A DNA stretch of 64,000 bases from Capra hircus (taxonomy: Eukaryota; Chordata; Mammalia; Artiodactyla; Bovidae): contig NC_030808.1 of NCBI RefSeq assembly GCF_001704415.2, forward strand, positions 80,320,594 through 80,384,593, in the 5' to 3' direction. A program made the position numbers and the translations under genes. Shown here piece by piece: positions 47,171-59,112 of the stretch. The notes under the pieces were generated by a model. The model was not told the origin of the DNA, ran no database searches, and was given only the letters and a program-made list of their open reading frames with translations. Numbering within the stretch: the first letter of the stretch is position 1; each line of letters begins with the position of its first letter.

Positions 47171-48089
47171 ATGAGATGCTTTATATAAATTTATACTTCT
47201 CTGTCAAAATATTAACTACTAAATTCTCCGTCAAAGATAAAGGATATTAATTCTGTCTTTCATATGCTGCCCACCTTTCAGAGGGAGCCCTGAAATCAAA
47301 CTTTTGGGAATATTCTTCTAGAAATAGAAGAAATGTTGATTGTAATAGGAATTGGCCCAAATTAAACAAAGAAAACTTTTCTTTATCCAAGAGTGCCTAC
47401 TGTTTCCAAAGGTGTCAGTAAAACCAGCTTAGCAGAGAACAGGCAGCCATGACTTCCCATGAGGTTGACAAGATGTCAAGGGCTGGCTGTCAAAATGAAG
47501 GGCCGTCACCTCAGTGTTCAAAGGACTTGGCTTTGCTATTTATGGGAGCCCAATTTGCTTATGTAAGAGAACACTCAAGGCTGCCATCTTTATAGCCGGT
47601 GCAGATCAGCCCCACAGGGCTACTGTGTGAAGAGAGTGGACTGCTGATCCTCCAGTTAGCTTTCTTCCTCTGCTCTCATGGAGGACGGTAAGAGATGCTC
47701 ATCCAGATTTCACGTTTTTCCCAGTCTGTTTTTAGCTCCACGGTGTCCTGTCTTCCTGGTCTTACCCCTTTACATTTGCCGTTTAAGGCAGTCCACGTGT
47801 GTAAAAGCTGTACACAGTACAGAACAGTGTTCTGTCTCCTTCGCAGCCCTCCTCTATCCTGACACCCCTGCTCTCCCCACCAACAGGCAACCACCCACTC
47901 CATGTTCTCATTTCTGCCCTCAGGGATATTCCTTTCATTTTGTCCTACTTGCTCAATTAAGATATACTCATCGAGAGCCTGTTATAGATACTGGGGATAG
48001 AGCAGTGACTAAGAAGTCGAAAATTCCTGTCCTTACAGAGCTTACGTACAGATGGTACTTCTGACCTTTGTATGTGCAGCAGGGATTAT

Positions 48090-48300
48090 GCGTGCTCAGA
48101 TGTGCCTGATTCTTTGCAACTCCATGGACTGCAGCCATACAAGCTCCTCTGTCCATGGAATTTTCCAGGCAAGAACACTGGAGTGGGTTGCCGTTTCCTA
48201 CTCGCGGGGATCTTCCTGACCCAGGGATCACACCCATGTCTCTGACATCTCCTGCATTGGCAGGCAGATTCTTTACCTTTAGGGCCACCTGGGAAGCCCC
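48090..48300 (-). mobile_element. Bov-tA SINE
   Basis: Antisense Bov-tA from 'gcgtgctcagatgtgcctg' to 'ccacctgggaagcccc'. A TTGTATGTGC motif occurs shortly before (about 48068) and directly after (48301), consistent with a target duplication. Confidence 0.87.
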
Positions 48301-51300
48301 TTGTATGTGCTTTCTTTGCTTTTATAACCACGTCCACCCCAGCTTCAGTACATCAATCATTATTTTACACACTTTCCTATACATTGCTTTTTTCTCTTAA
48401 TCCTGATTCTAGGAGAATAATAATAAAGGATATGTTTAAACCTAACCCAGAGTCTTTTTGTTTTGGTCACCTGGGCCCCAGACATCAGTCTCAGCCAGAC
48501 CCTTTGCATTTTAGGGGGGAACAAGGGTACTACAGGTCAGGCAAGGATACCTATTGGCCAGAACAGGGGCATGTGCTCACCTTTTTGTCCAGGGAGATGG
48601 TGTCTATTTCCAAGAGAAGGGGCATGGGAACGTTCTCAAAACAGAACAGTTACTAAGCCCTATTTAATGGGCTTCTGGCAGTCACCCTTCTGGGCGGCAT
48701 CCTTGCCAGTCCAATGTTTCTTGGACCAAATGGCATGCCTAAGACTGTTAGAATGGAAATTTCCAGAGCTATTTTAGAGAGTTTTATACAACATACATTT
48801 TGGTGCACTGACACATCATTCTTTCACTGATTCACTCTTTCCTCCAACATTAATAAGCATGTGCCTTATGCCAGGCAGTGTTCCGGGCATCTGAAGATAC
48901 CTGGATGAATGCAGGATACCTGGGTCCCTGCCCTGAGAACCTGGGGAAAGGAAATGGGCAGAGGGCTGCTGAGATGTTTAACCCACACAAGTTGTGTACA
49001 GCAGGTTGTCTACAGATGCCTTGGGAAGGGGGTGGGGTCAACTTACCCTGCCCGTGGGGAGCTTTCAGAGAAGAGAGGCACAGACGCAGAAGATTCGTGA
49101 AGTGGGGTGGGGGGCTTGAGATATATATTAGAACTCTTTGGGGGACAATAAATAGAAAGCAAACTTAGCTAACTCCCTTTTTTTTTTTTTAAAAAAAAAA
49201 AGGCATCATACGATTATAGCAGCGTTCTGGAAAACCTGGAATGAAGACCTGGAGGACCAAAGGCAAGCCAGGCAGGAGTACACGTTCTGTGTCTTTTGTC
49301 TTTAGTTCTCTCTGTCTCTCACTCTTGCCAACCACCTCTCCCCCACAGAGCAGCTTTCCCGATCCACGTGTGGGAGCATGGCAGGTGGAAGGGTTTGAAG
49401 GCTGAGTGGGAGAATGGAATGGGGAGATGGACAGAGGCTAACGGAACAGCCTAGCATTCCACACAGGGCCTGGAACCTCGTGGCAGCCAGGCTGGACTCA
49501 CAAGCCTTCCCAGGAAGCGAGTGAGGTCGGCCACTGCCAAGTGAGGGCCAGTTAATCCAAAGGAGCAAGAAGGGAAAACTGCCCGACCTCTGAGAGAGGG
49601 GATTCTCGCCTGAGGGGCCACCTGGTGGAAGAAATGTCCAGAGAGCTGAGAAGAAAAGGATGACCTCCCACCAGAGGGATAAAAAGCAGCAGAAGTCCTG
49701 TTTCCCTCTCTAGGGCACCTACTATTCACAAGCCAGTGAGTCTTGCTCAGAATGAAGTGTGACAGAAAAGAAGAAGGAAGTCCTTTCAGTATGAGTTTTA
49801 CACCCATACAGCCTTGTTTTCCAGAAGCCCCAGGCTGTGGGCACAGGAGTCAAAGGTTAATGGGAAGGGTTTCCTAAGTGGTCCCCCAGCGCTGTCGTGT
49901 GGGAGCTCACTCACCACCAGCTCCCAAGTGGCTGCAAACTGTGTGCATAACAGTGCTTAGTGACAAAGAAATAAACTTGCCTCTTCTCTGGATTCAGTAA
50001 GCCAGTGGCCTGCAGAAGGACATGACGGGAGGGTGTACCGCTGAGGTTCCTTCCACAGGGATGTCACCAATATTTCAATTTATTTGTGGCCTGGATGCTG
50101 AAGTCACAGAAAACACACACACCCTTCAGTCCTTCTGGGTGGTTTTCTATAATTGGGCAGAGCAAATTTACAAGTTCAAAAAGTCAGGAGTACTCCCTGT
50201 GGCCACTGCTGCTATCCATTCCTACCTGAATGCTGGGGCAGGAGAAATGCAGCCAAAATCCGTCCTTTAGATTATTCAGTCTCAGAGGCAGAGGGGTCAC
50301 CTGGGTGTTCACACACTATATATGTTATAGATTAAGTGGTCTTGTATTTGCTTTGTAAGCATTCTCCCTGTCTCTATTTGATTGGGTAGCAGGGGGCAGA
50401 AGGGGTGGGATGTAAGACTGCCTATTTCAAGAGGCTCTCTCACTGAGGTGTGTTTGGCTGGGTGGTCTCATTGTATTTCTTCTAAATGTTCCATTTACTT
50501 TCCCTATCCCACCTCATTCCTTTGACCCAGGGCAATTGATCTCTGATAACAGAAGAGAGTTGGTGCATCTAGAAGTACAAGGCTGTGGAGCTGGTGGCCT
50601 TTAAAATAAGATTTGCTCAGTAATGCCTGCTCAGTTATTCATTTTCTCAAGGCTGGGCTTTGAAGCGCAATGGTGGCACGTGGAGTCCAGGTCTCCAGAG
50701 CCTGTGTGCAGGGGCAAATCAGACAAACTCAACACCTACGGGGAGGTCAGTTTTGAGCACCTGGGAGAAGAACCAGGGTTCAGATCCAGCTAAAAATGAT
50801 ATAATTTGCATTTCTTGAGCCCACACTATGAACTAAGCTCTTTTCATTAGACCTGATAAAGGGGGGCTAACTATGCCACGTAATAGAAGCACAAGCTGAT
50901 GTTCAGAGCAATTCACCCAAAGTTACATACTTTACAAGTGACAGAGCCAGAATTCAAACCCATGCATTTTGAGTTCAGAGCCAATACTTCACACAGTCTT
51001 ATCGCTTAACTATGTGTTTGGAGGAAGTTACTTACCTTGAATAAGCTTCAATTTCCTTATCTAAAAACATGGTTATAATAACACTTCCTACATTCAGGGT
51101 TATTGAGACATTCCATGGGATAGGGAGTTTGGAGCAGGGATGACGAGGGGCAGCAGTTACCATGTGACTCTATGTAAGGGCCAAGAAACCCAGATCCATG
51201 CTGGATGACTCTTCCTTGAACCCTGGGCTGGCATCCAGGGCCATGTGGTCCTCTGCCCTCAGATCTCTCCAGGGGAGGGTGGCTCGGGGTGGACCTAGAC

Positions 51301-52220
51301 TCACAAAGCCTCCAACAATGAGAAGGAGATCTTCATCAGGTGCAGCGTTAGGCCGTTAAGCCCAGCCAGGTGAAGGGATGTGCTTGCCTCTCATTCTTCC
51401 CAGCCAAGCCTCACTGGGCTCAGAGGAGGGCCCCGTGCCCAGCACTCATAGAAACCCTCTTGGGCTGGCCTAAGAGCTGTTGGTGGTGGGTGGCGGGTGG
51501 TCCCTCTAGCTAGAATGCTCCAGAGAACAGATGGGGCTCTCCAAGCTGTTTGGAGGTGGCAGATTGATGTATATTAACTGGCAAACCGCTCATCATGTAG
51601 AGGCGGCCCGGAAGGAGGCCTGCAGTTGTGAGTGGGCGAAGGGGACCACAGGGAGGAAGCTGGCAAGTGCAAGGCACTCTGTAGGCGGAGGCAAAGGCAG
51701 AACCGTGGGCGACCGCGTTCTGGAGGTGAGGAGGTGAAACAGCTCGGCTCAGAGCCCGCTTGGCCCCGACTCATCGCCAAGGGAAGCATATTGGATAACA
51801 TTTGTTAAACTGGTCTCATAGAAACAGTGTTGTGGGAGCCTGGAATCAGCACGTGGTGCTGCCAGAGGCCTTGCCGCTCTCCTGGTGCCATCTGCAGACA
51901 GGAGACCGAGGTCCAGGTGGGGGACACTTGTCCGAGTTGCATAGTGACCTGTCTTTTTGTTGACAGCCAAAGGCAGTCTCTCCAAAAGTAAACCCAAGTA
52001 TTTAAACATATATCTTCCTTCTATTTTTTAAGTTTTCCAAGTGTGATAGTCAACACAAAGTTTGAAAGAAAAGAAATCATCCAATGCTATAATTATGATC
52101 ATTTTGTTCTTTCATTTCCAGGCCTTTAAAGACACACTTTTTTTTATGCAGTTGCACTCATACACGAGAAAATTCTTACTCAATAGCATGATATTTCCTC
52201 ATGCTGCAGGTTTCAGGGTT
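48301..52220. other. Intergenic; unique sequence with scattered MIR pieces
   Basis: MIR-like debris lies at about 48840-48910 ('atgtgccttatgccaggc'), 50800-51000 antisense ('caagtgacagagccagaatt') and 51000-51120 sense. A T-run followed by an A-run is at 49178-49201. A modest CpG cluster is at 51600-51730. No exon-like frame with paired splice sites was convincing. Confidence 0.35.
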
Positions 52221-52226
52221 ATCATC

Positions 52227-52244
52227 AAAAAAAAAAAAAAAAAA
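52227..52244 (+). repeat. A(18) homopolymer
   Basis: An uninterrupted run of 18 A residues after 'gggttatcatc'. It is not attached to an element I can name. Confidence 0.85.
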
Positions 52245-52479
52245 GCAAAACCCACAAATCCGTGTTCAATGACAGAGTTGGACTCATGAAACATGCCTGG
52301 TCTGAATTTAGTTATAAATTTGACAACTAAGTGTTTTTCTGGTGTCCCTCCTGTCCTAGATAATATTTTACGGAAAGATCATTTGTAACCAAAATGAGAA
52401 ATAGGACAGGGTGAGAAACTGCCTGTTTTTGCCTGAAATCCCAGACATGATCAATGTTTATGTTCTGTTGGAACAATGG

Positions 52480-52690
52480 TTCTCAGCTCATCTGCACATT
52501 AGAATCACTTGGGGAAATTTTTTTAAATATTTATGCCTAGACCTTGTGCCCAGAGATTCCAATTTCGTTGTTTGGGGATGGAACCCCGGCAGAAGTACTA
52601 ATACATTTTTCAAAGCTTTCCTAGGATCCTTCTTCAAAGGATCCTAATGTGCAGCCGAGATGGAGAACCACCAGTGTAACAGACTGAGTC
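52480..52690 (+). repeat. MER5-like hAT fossil
   Basis: 'ggttctcagctcatctgcac', 'tagaatcacttggggaaat' and a closing 'gagaaccaccagtg' are the terminal-inverted-repeat style ends of MER5-type elements. A nearly palindromic 'aggatccttcttcaaaggatcct' lies inside. Confidence 0.6.
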
Positions 52691-52761
52691 CTTAGAAAGG
52701 TCCTCACCATGTGGCACATAGAGGATAAGGGCAGATCAGTTAGAGTTCTGTCCTATGATAG

Positions 52762-52880
52762 GGGCTTTCTTGGTGGTCCAGTGGTTAAGACTCTGCACTT
52801 CCAATGAAAGGGGCAAGGGTTCAATCCCTGGGTCAGGGAACTAAGGTTCCCCATGCTGCACAGCACAGTAAAAAAAAAAA
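52762..52880 (+). mobile_element. CHR-1-type tRNA SINE
   Basis: The 'cttggtggtccagtggttaa', 'gggttcaatccctggg' and 'ggaactaaggttccccatg' order is the CHR/Cetartiodactyl tRNA-Glu SINE head. It ends in an A-run, and a T-run follows at 52880-52890. Confidence 0.8.
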
Positions 52881-52999
52881 TTTTTTTTTTAAATTAGAAT
52901 TCTGTCCTATAGTAAAGACTTTTGCCATCTGCAGAGTGTGACAGCTGCAATTTAAAAACATACTTAAAATTGTTTGGCAGGATATGGCTAAGAATACTG

Positions 53000-53205
53000 G
53001 GTGCTAAGTCATGTCTGACTCTTTGCAGCTTTATGGACTGTAGTCTGCCAGGCTCCCCTGTCCCTGGGATTCTCTAGGCAAGAACACTGGAGTCGGTTGC
53101 CATTTCCCTCTCCAGGGGATCTTCCCAACCCAGGGATTGAACCCGCATCTTTTAGTTATCCTGTACTGGCAGGTGAGTTCTAGTATCACATGGGAAGCCC
53201 AAGAA
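53000..53205 (-). mobile_element. Bov-tA SINE
   Basis: Antisense Bov-tA from 'gtgctaagtcatgtctgac' to 'cacatgggaagccc'. AAGAATACTGGG before it (about 52990) and AAGAATACTGGG after it (about 53211) form a target duplication. Confidence 0.88.
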
Positions 53206-53285
53206 GCCCAAGAATACTGGGAGGGTTGTTTAATGGACCAGGAATTAAGGTGATCAGAGGGAGATCTGGGAGCATGCTTTGAATG

Positions 53286-53320
53286 GGAGGCGGCCGGGGT
53301 GGGGGGTGCGGGGGGGGGAG
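53286..53320 (+). repeat. G-rich tract with G-quadruplex potential
   Basis: On the + strand several runs of three or more G follow each other: GGG, GGGG, six G, then nine G, with short loops of one to eight bases. This fits an intramolecular G-quadruplex pattern. Confidence 0.7.
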
Positions 53321-54049
53321 TATGGTATAGAAGAGTTATTCCTGTCCACATGAGGGCTTCAGTGGATTTCTGATTCTGAGCTCAACAATAGTTAAGAGGC
53401 CTCGGTGGCATTGTCCAGGGAACCTGTGTGCAGCGTTCATCCCAGCTGGCCTGTGGCGGCTGCCCCTGGCTCTCCCTCACAGCCCGGAACCTGTGGGAAG
53501 CTTCCAGCTTGCTGGGGAGGTGTGCTCTTGGCACAGGATGCTCCAGCCCACAGGTGCTTGTCTGTTGTCAATCAGGGAGGAAGCAGTCACCTCTGTCTCT
53601 TCCATCTCTCTCTTCAGCTCAGCTTTTTAAAATGGCCTCAAAAGTTCTTCTTCCCTCTGTTGGAAAGCTCGTCTGAGACTGTTTCAGCACATTCAAGCTC
53701 GCTGGTTGACACTACGTACCCTGGGATTTCCTTGATGCCCCGTGCCTGTATCTTCCTGAGGCTGCCTGACTCCCTCAAGGGACCAGACAAAGGGAGAGGA
53801 AGTCAGTTCAGTACATCTGCTCTGCCATGAACAGGACAGGCCGAGTCATGGAAATGATGAGGTCAGACCTCACCCTTCCCACCTAAATTGTGTGTCAGGC
53901 TACCCTGAACCTCTGCTGGACACAGAGCTACAGGAGCACATGAGAAAGGATAGTCCATTTTGTCCAAGCACTCAGGACTCTCCGCACTCAAGAGGGGCTG
54001 TTTGAGCCGTACTTAGAATGAAGATGTTCTAGAATCTATCATTGTGGGG
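53321..54049. other. Intergenic, no recognised feature
   Basis: Unique, moderately GC-rich sequence. A 141-codon open frame here has no similarity or exon signals I recognise, so I do not call it. Confidence 0.35.
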
Positions 54050-54245
54050 ATTTCCCTGGTGGCTCAGTGGTAATCTTGCAATGCAGGGTTCGATCCCTGG
54101 TTGGGGAACACATGCCTCAGAGCAACTGAGTCATTGAGCCACAACTAGAGGGTCCAAGCAGTACATCAAAGCTTCCTCATGACCCAGTGAAGGTCCTGAG
54201 TGCCGCAACTAAGACAAAGGCAGCCAAATTAATTTTTAAAAAAGA
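54050..54245 (+). mobile_element. CHR-2-like tRNA SINE
   Basis: 'atttccctggtggctcagtg', 'ggttcgatccctggttgg', 'acatgcctcagagcaac', 'gtgccgcaactaagac'. It ends in an A-rich tail, after which 'gaatccatcattgtg' echoes 'gaatctatcattgtg' upstream (about 54031), a probable target duplication. Confidence 0.78.
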
Positions 54246-54734
54246 ATCCATCATTGTGTAACAAGTGTAGTGACTTCCAACAGCAATTGGCTGCACTCTC
54301 TCATTGCTCTGTGGGTTGATTTGGCTCCCTGGGAGAGTCTCCTGTAGGGTTGCAGTCAGGTTGCAGCTGGAGTCATCCAAAGGCTTGATTGGGCTTGACA
54401 TCCAAAATGGCGCCACTCACATCTGGTACCTAGTTTGGGTACGGCTGGAGTGGCCTGGGCTGTGTATGGTTTCTCCAGGTGGTTAGCTGTGCTTCCCCAC
54501 AGCATGTAAAACTCAGGGCAGTCGAACTTCTCATATGGCAGTTGACTTTCCTCAGAGCATAATTCCACGAGACCAAGAGGGTGGAAGCTGCAAGGCTTTT
54601 CATGGTCTAACCTTGGGAGTTAGGCAACATCACTTCAACTGCATCTTACTGGGCAGGCCAGATCTGAGTGGGAGGAAATTACACAAGGGCATGATGACTA
54701 GGAAATGTGGTTCGCTGGGGATTTCTTTCTTTCT

Positions 54735-54845
54735 TCTTTCCTTCCCTGCACATCTTGGGGGATCTTAGTTCCCCAACCAGGGATCAAACCTGGGCCCCGT
54801 GAGTCAAAGTGCCGAGTCCTAACTACTGGACTGCCAGAGAATTTC
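54735..54845 (-). mobile_element. CHR-type SINE, antisense
   Basis: 'gatcttagttccccaaccag', 'ggatcaaacctgggcc' and 'gtcctaactactggactgcc' are the reverse complement of the CHR head. Confidence 0.78.
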
Positions 54846-55194
54846 TGAGGGTAGGATTTCAACATCCAAATCCAAGATTGGAGGAGGGAAGTGTGCTTTG
54901 CAGAAGAGAGCTCATGAGCAGGGCACAGGTATATGTGGAGAAGAGAAGTTGTTTTAGTTTTGATCATTTAAAGATCTAAACAGAAGTTAAGACTGGAAAA
55001 ATAGATGGAGGTCAGAAGGTGGAAGAAGAAAGAAGGTGGATTTTATTCTGTAGTCAATAGGGAAGCACTGTGTGTTGCAGGGTTGGAAAATTCACAGAAT
55101 TAGATCAGAGCTTCTCTTTGTATTTGTGTTTTAAGGACCCTGGAGCTCATCTGCAAAGACTCCTATGCACAGTGACCAGGTTGAAGGGGATGCA

Positions 55195-55290
55195 TTTCCA
55201 TCCTTGAATGTTTCCTGTCTTTCCAGTGACTTCCTGTCTATGTTTCCATCCTTGAATGTTTCCTGTCTTTCTAGTGACGTCCCATCTGTG
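55195..55290. repeat. 48-bp tandem duplication
   Basis: Two adjacent 48-bp units, 55195-55242 and 55243-55290, both begin TTTCCATCCTTGAATG and differ by only a few bases in their second half. It is a local duplication with no matching element elsewhere in the window. Confidence 0.85.
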
Positions 55291-55302
55291 ATTGACAAGT
55301 AG

Positions 55303-55428
55303 TTTTATTTATTTATTTGGTCATGCCTCACAGTATGTGGGATCCCCATTTCCTGATCAGGGATTAAACCTGCAATCCTGCAGTGGAACTGCAGAGTCTT
55401 AACCAGTGGACCCTCAGGGAAGTCCCCA
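55303..55428 (-). mobile_element. CHR-type SINE, antisense
   Basis: 'tttatttatttggtcatgcc', 'gatcagggattaaacctg', 'cttaaccagtggaccctcag', 'ggaagtccc' is a diverged antisense CHR copy. Confidence 0.72.
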
Positions 55429-56440
55429 GAGCTCTATTTTGAACTCCCTTGCAGCAAGGTAGAGGACAATTTGAAAGACAACTGATCCTGGAGGCTAAGG
55501 GACCCCTTAGACAATGAATGCAGCAGGCCAGGCTAGAGAGGCTGAGAGTTTCACCAAAGGCAGGGTTGTGGGGCTCAGGGGGACAAGGGGAAAGGATGAA
55601 TGCAGGGAAAGGTTCCGAAACAAAATGAACAAGGTGGAGCAATTGATCACGTGTGGAAAATGAGGAAGAAGATGAAGGAGAAGATGAAAAATGGATTTCG
55701 AGATCAGGTGATGGGTAGGAAAGAAGACCGAAAGCTGAAATGAATCTGCAGAATTCAGAATCATCATCCTGCAAGCTGCAGGTGGAGGCCCTAGAAGGGC
55801 TGTGATGCTGGGAAAGCATTGTTACACTAGGGACAGAGGAGCTTTTGGAGAACTGATTAAAGTGAAGACACACGACTTTGAGAGTCTGATTCGGCAGGTC
55901 TGGGTTGGGCCCTGCAACCTGCGTTTTTAACAAATACCCCAAGTGATTGTGATGTTGTTCCTAGAACCCTATTTTGAGAAATGTATAGATAACAAAGATC
56001 ATAGTGCTTAGAATATTGGGAAAGGTGGGCATTGAGTTTGTAAATGGAGGGCAGGGAGCCAGAGGAGTGAGGGCAGTTATCAAGAGAATCGGTCTTGCCT
56101 TTGGCAGGTCAGCAGGAGTGTGGGCTTCAGGGAGGAAGGAGCAGGCAAGTCACTCAGATGCTGCAGGGTGGTCAACTGAGAACAGCCACCAGGTTTCATT
56201 CTGGAGGGCTTCTATGGCCTTGAGGGAGTAGAAATCAGAGTATAAGGAATTAAGGAGGGAACAGGGGTGAGAATAGAGGCAGGCAAGCGTCGATTACTCT
56301 TCCCAGCAGCGTGGAAAAGAGGAGAAAGAAATGACTGAGTCACAGCAGGGCTGAGGGGAGCATCCCTTCAGGCCGAAGGGGAGGGACAGAGAGAAGGCGA
56401 GAAGGAGGGAGAGCTTAGTGATAGAGACCAGCGGCTTCTG
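55429..56440. other. Intergenic, purine-rich
   Basis: GA-rich sequence (55650-55700 and 56380-56420). The long reverse-strand open frame across 55364-55942 is explained by this pyrimidine-rich reverse strand plus a SINE; its Ser/Pro-rich content supports that. A MER5-like 'gcgtttttaacaaatacccc' piece is at 55920-55975. Confidence 0.4.
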
Positions 56441-56449
56441 TATCTGGCT

Positions 56450-56610
56450 TGTAGTTCTAATTGCTTCTTACCATTTATGTGACCTTGAGCAAGTAATTCC
56501 ATCTCTCTGAACTTCAGTTTTTCATCTGTTACAACAAGGATAACAGCATCCACCCTACTGATTTGTGGTGGGAATTACAGTGCTCAGCACAATCCCTGGT
56601 CTCACTCAAG
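56450..56610 (+). repeat. MIR SINE fragment
   Basis: 'accatttatgtgaccttgag', 'caagtaattccatctctctg', 'ttcatctgttacaacaagg', 'agtgctcagcac' follows the MIR order. Confidence 0.65.
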
Positions 56611-56719
56611 TGGGGCTAGTACTGCCTCTGCAGCTGGTTGGGAGGATGAAAGGAGGGAACAGATGTAACGACACAAATAATAATGATATCTGGTACTGCA
56701 AAAGCCAACGGGTTCACAT

Positions 56720-57110
56720 TTTTTAAAACATATTATACAAATTCCAAACATAAACAAAATTAGGCTAACAGAATGAGCATCCAAATACTCTCACCAAGAT
56801 TTAATCACTCTTAAATTTTGTCACACTCGCTTCAATTTTTGTTGTTGCTAAAACATTTTAAAACAAATTCCAGAACTATCACTTCACTCTTTTACCCCTA
56901 AAAACCTATGCTTTTTTTCAGCATTGCTCTTTCATCATCACAGTTACATACCGAACCAATAGTTTCACACTCTTTGGTAGTATCTAACGTCCAAGCCATA
57001 ATCAAGTCTCCCCAGTTGTGTAAAACATGGTGTGTCCAAGGTGCTTCATTTGGTTCACATGCCTTTAATATTTCTTAGTCTGAAATAGCCCTCCTCCTCT
57101 TTTATGCCAC
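56720..57110 (-). repeat. Old L1-like repeat
   Basis: 'tattatacaaattccaaac', 'aaacaaattccagaactatc', 'caagtctccccagttgtg' is the third copy of the family seen at 26480 and 28180. Confidence 0.55.
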
Positions 57111-57231
57111 TGAATTCTTGAAGAATGACGTGAGCCAGTTGCTTGGCAGAGTAAGTCACTGAGGCGTTTGTGTTGTCAGTTCCTCACAGTTTCACTTGTT
57201 CCTTTATGCCTTGAAATTTCTTTGTGTGTGT

Positions 57232-57434
57232 GTCAGTCACTCAGTCGTGTCCAAGTCTGTGACCCCATGGACTGTAGGCCACCTGGCTCCTCTGTCCAAG
57301 GCATTCTCTAGGCAAGAGTACTGGAGTGGGTTGCCATTTCCTTCTCCAGGGAATCTGCCCAACCCAGGGATCAAACTCATGTTCCCTGCAATACAGGTGG
57401 CTTCTTTACTATCTGAGCCACCAGAGAAGTCCCC
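57232..57434 (-). mobile_element. Bov-tA SINE
   Basis: Antisense copy from 'gtcagtcactcagtcgtg' to 'gagccaccagagaagtcccc', preceded by a short (TG)n run. Confidence 0.87.
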
Positions 57435-57639
57435 TCAGTTATTATAAAAATTCCATTGTCACTGGGGAGGAAACGGAGGTACACTGACCTCCCACTCCAG
57501 GCCTCTATTTGCCAGTCCAAGGTCTAGCGTACACCCTCCTGCTCCTGCTGCTCTAGAAATTTCTTTATATAGAGATTGATTTAAAAGGCTTGATGGGATC
57601 AAGTTTTGTGAGGGCAAGCACTGTCCATGGCTGTGGTTC

Positions 57640-57800
57640 ATGTGCCAGGTTTGAGTCTTAACCTTGGCTGCACATTACAATCTGTTGGAACACTTCAAAA
57701 AAATCTCTCTTTTTGGTACCCGAGACCTTTTAAATCATAATTGGTGGGGATGGGTCTCAGGCATCAGTACTTTTTAAAGGTCCCCAGGTGATTTCAATGT
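57640..57800 (+). repeat. MER5/MER58-like hAT fossil
   Basis: 'gtcttaaccttggctgcac', 'attacaatctgttggaac', 'taaaggtccccaggtgattt' resemble a hAT-Charlie nonautonomous element. Confidence 0.5.
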
Positions 57801-58670
57801 GTGCTATCCACTACTGTTTCATCTCATCCAAAGGCCCATTTATTTGTTGGTTATCCCATCCTTAGTGATCTCGTTAAGACGAAACAGTGGGTTCAGGTGG
57901 TGGGATGCATACCACTCCAGGCACAGTTCCCATTAACAGACCATTGGATTGGATCATCCATTGAACCAAACAGGATTGCAAAAGGAGGATTTTTGCAGTT
58001 CTGCATTCTGTTCACATTTTAAAGCTGGAATTCTGTTTAAAAAGAACTTTCTCTTATTCATCTGGGCTAGTTGGTTACCCTGAACTACAATCCACCCAGG
58101 CAAGGCAAGATAAATGGTTAATCAAGAAAAATGATGATATCTTTCTCTGAGACTGTTTGAGGGAGATGAGGGTTGAAAATACAAACCTTCTAGGAAGTAA
58201 AGATCAGAAGAGACAAGAGGAGGTCGCATTATAGTCTGAGGTCAGGTCACCCCCAGCAAGAGGAGACAGACAAAGAATGTCTGGAGTACGCGCAGTGAGG
58301 AACGTGGCAAGCAGCTAATTATCGAGGAAAGAAGCGCTGAGTGACCGAGGGTCCTGCTGGGATGAGAGTGTAATTTGTGTTGGAACCACTGCTGGCGAAC
58401 TTCGCCAGCAATGTTCAGCAGCAGACTAGCACTGACCCGGGTCTGGCTAGTGCAGAGCGGGCAGGGTAGAAACTGAAGGAGAGGTGGGTGAAAGGATGCG
58501 GATGCAGGCAAACCCATCAATACAGGAGCACCTCTGCTCACATGTGTGGTTTTCTTGCCTGCAACCCCTGATTTCCTGGCCACCTCCTGCTTGTTCTCGG
58601 GTCACGAACACATGCTGCTTCCTCCAGAAGCCATCTGATCTTCTAGCTGAGAAAGCCGTGTCTGACTGAG
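57801..58670. other. Intergenic, no recognised feature
   Basis: Unique sequence. A perfect inverted repeat CTGGCGAA/TTCGCCAG at 58392-58407 ('ctggcgaacttcgccag' with a one-base centre) stands out. Confidence 0.4.
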
Positions 58671-58671
58671 A

Positions 58672-58755
58672 CACTCCATGGACAGAGGAACCTGGTGGGC
58701 TATAGTCCACGGGGACGCAAAGAGTCAGACAAGACCGAGCGAATAACACACTTCA
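58672..58755 (+). mobile_element. Bov-A SINE fragment
   Basis: 'cactccatggacagaggaac' to 'gacaagaccgagcgaat' is the second half of a sense Bov-A body. Confidence 0.75.
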
Positions 58756-58889
58756 ATCGGATAGTATTAAGAGGTGGAGCCCTCGTGGTGGGATTAGTAT
58801 TCTTATAAAAGAGATCCCCCAGGACCCCCTGGCCCCTTCCAGCATGTGAGGAGACAATAAGAAGTCTAAGACCTGCAAGGCAGGAGATG

Positions 58890-59045
58890 TGTGTTCAATC
58901 CCTGGGTGGAGAGGAGGGGCTCAAGAAGGTCCCCTGTAGGAGGAAATGGCCCATATCAGTATTCTTGCCTGGAAAATCCCATGGACAGAGGAGCATGGCA
59001 GGCTACAGTCCATGGGATCTCAAAAGATTTCAACATGACTTAGTG
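58890..59045 (+). mobile_element. Bov-tA SINE, diverged
   Basis: 'gtgttcaatccctgggtgg', 'ggaaatggcccatatcag', 'ggaaaatcccatggacag' to 'tcaacatgacttag'. It is followed at 59050-59112 by a mixed (CA)n/(TG)n/(TA)n microsatellite. Confidence 0.8.
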
Positions 59046-59049
59046 ATTA

Positions 59050-59077
59050 AAGTATATGTATGCACACACACATATGT

Positions 59078-59108
<31 letters not shown>

Positions 59109-59112
59109 ATGT
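59050..59112. repeat. Compound CA/TG/TA microsatellite
   Basis: 'tgcacacacacatatg' is followed by 'tgtgtgtgtgtgtg' and 'tatatatatatatg'. The CA and TG arms are complementary and could form a hairpin. 59113-60288 is otherwise unique without a recognised feature. Confidence 0.85.

Noticed and set aside
55364..55942. 192-codon reverse-strand open frame, the longest in the window
   Set aside because: It runs through a CHR SINE and a GA-rich tract, is Ser/Pro/Cys-rich without domains, and has no splice or start support.
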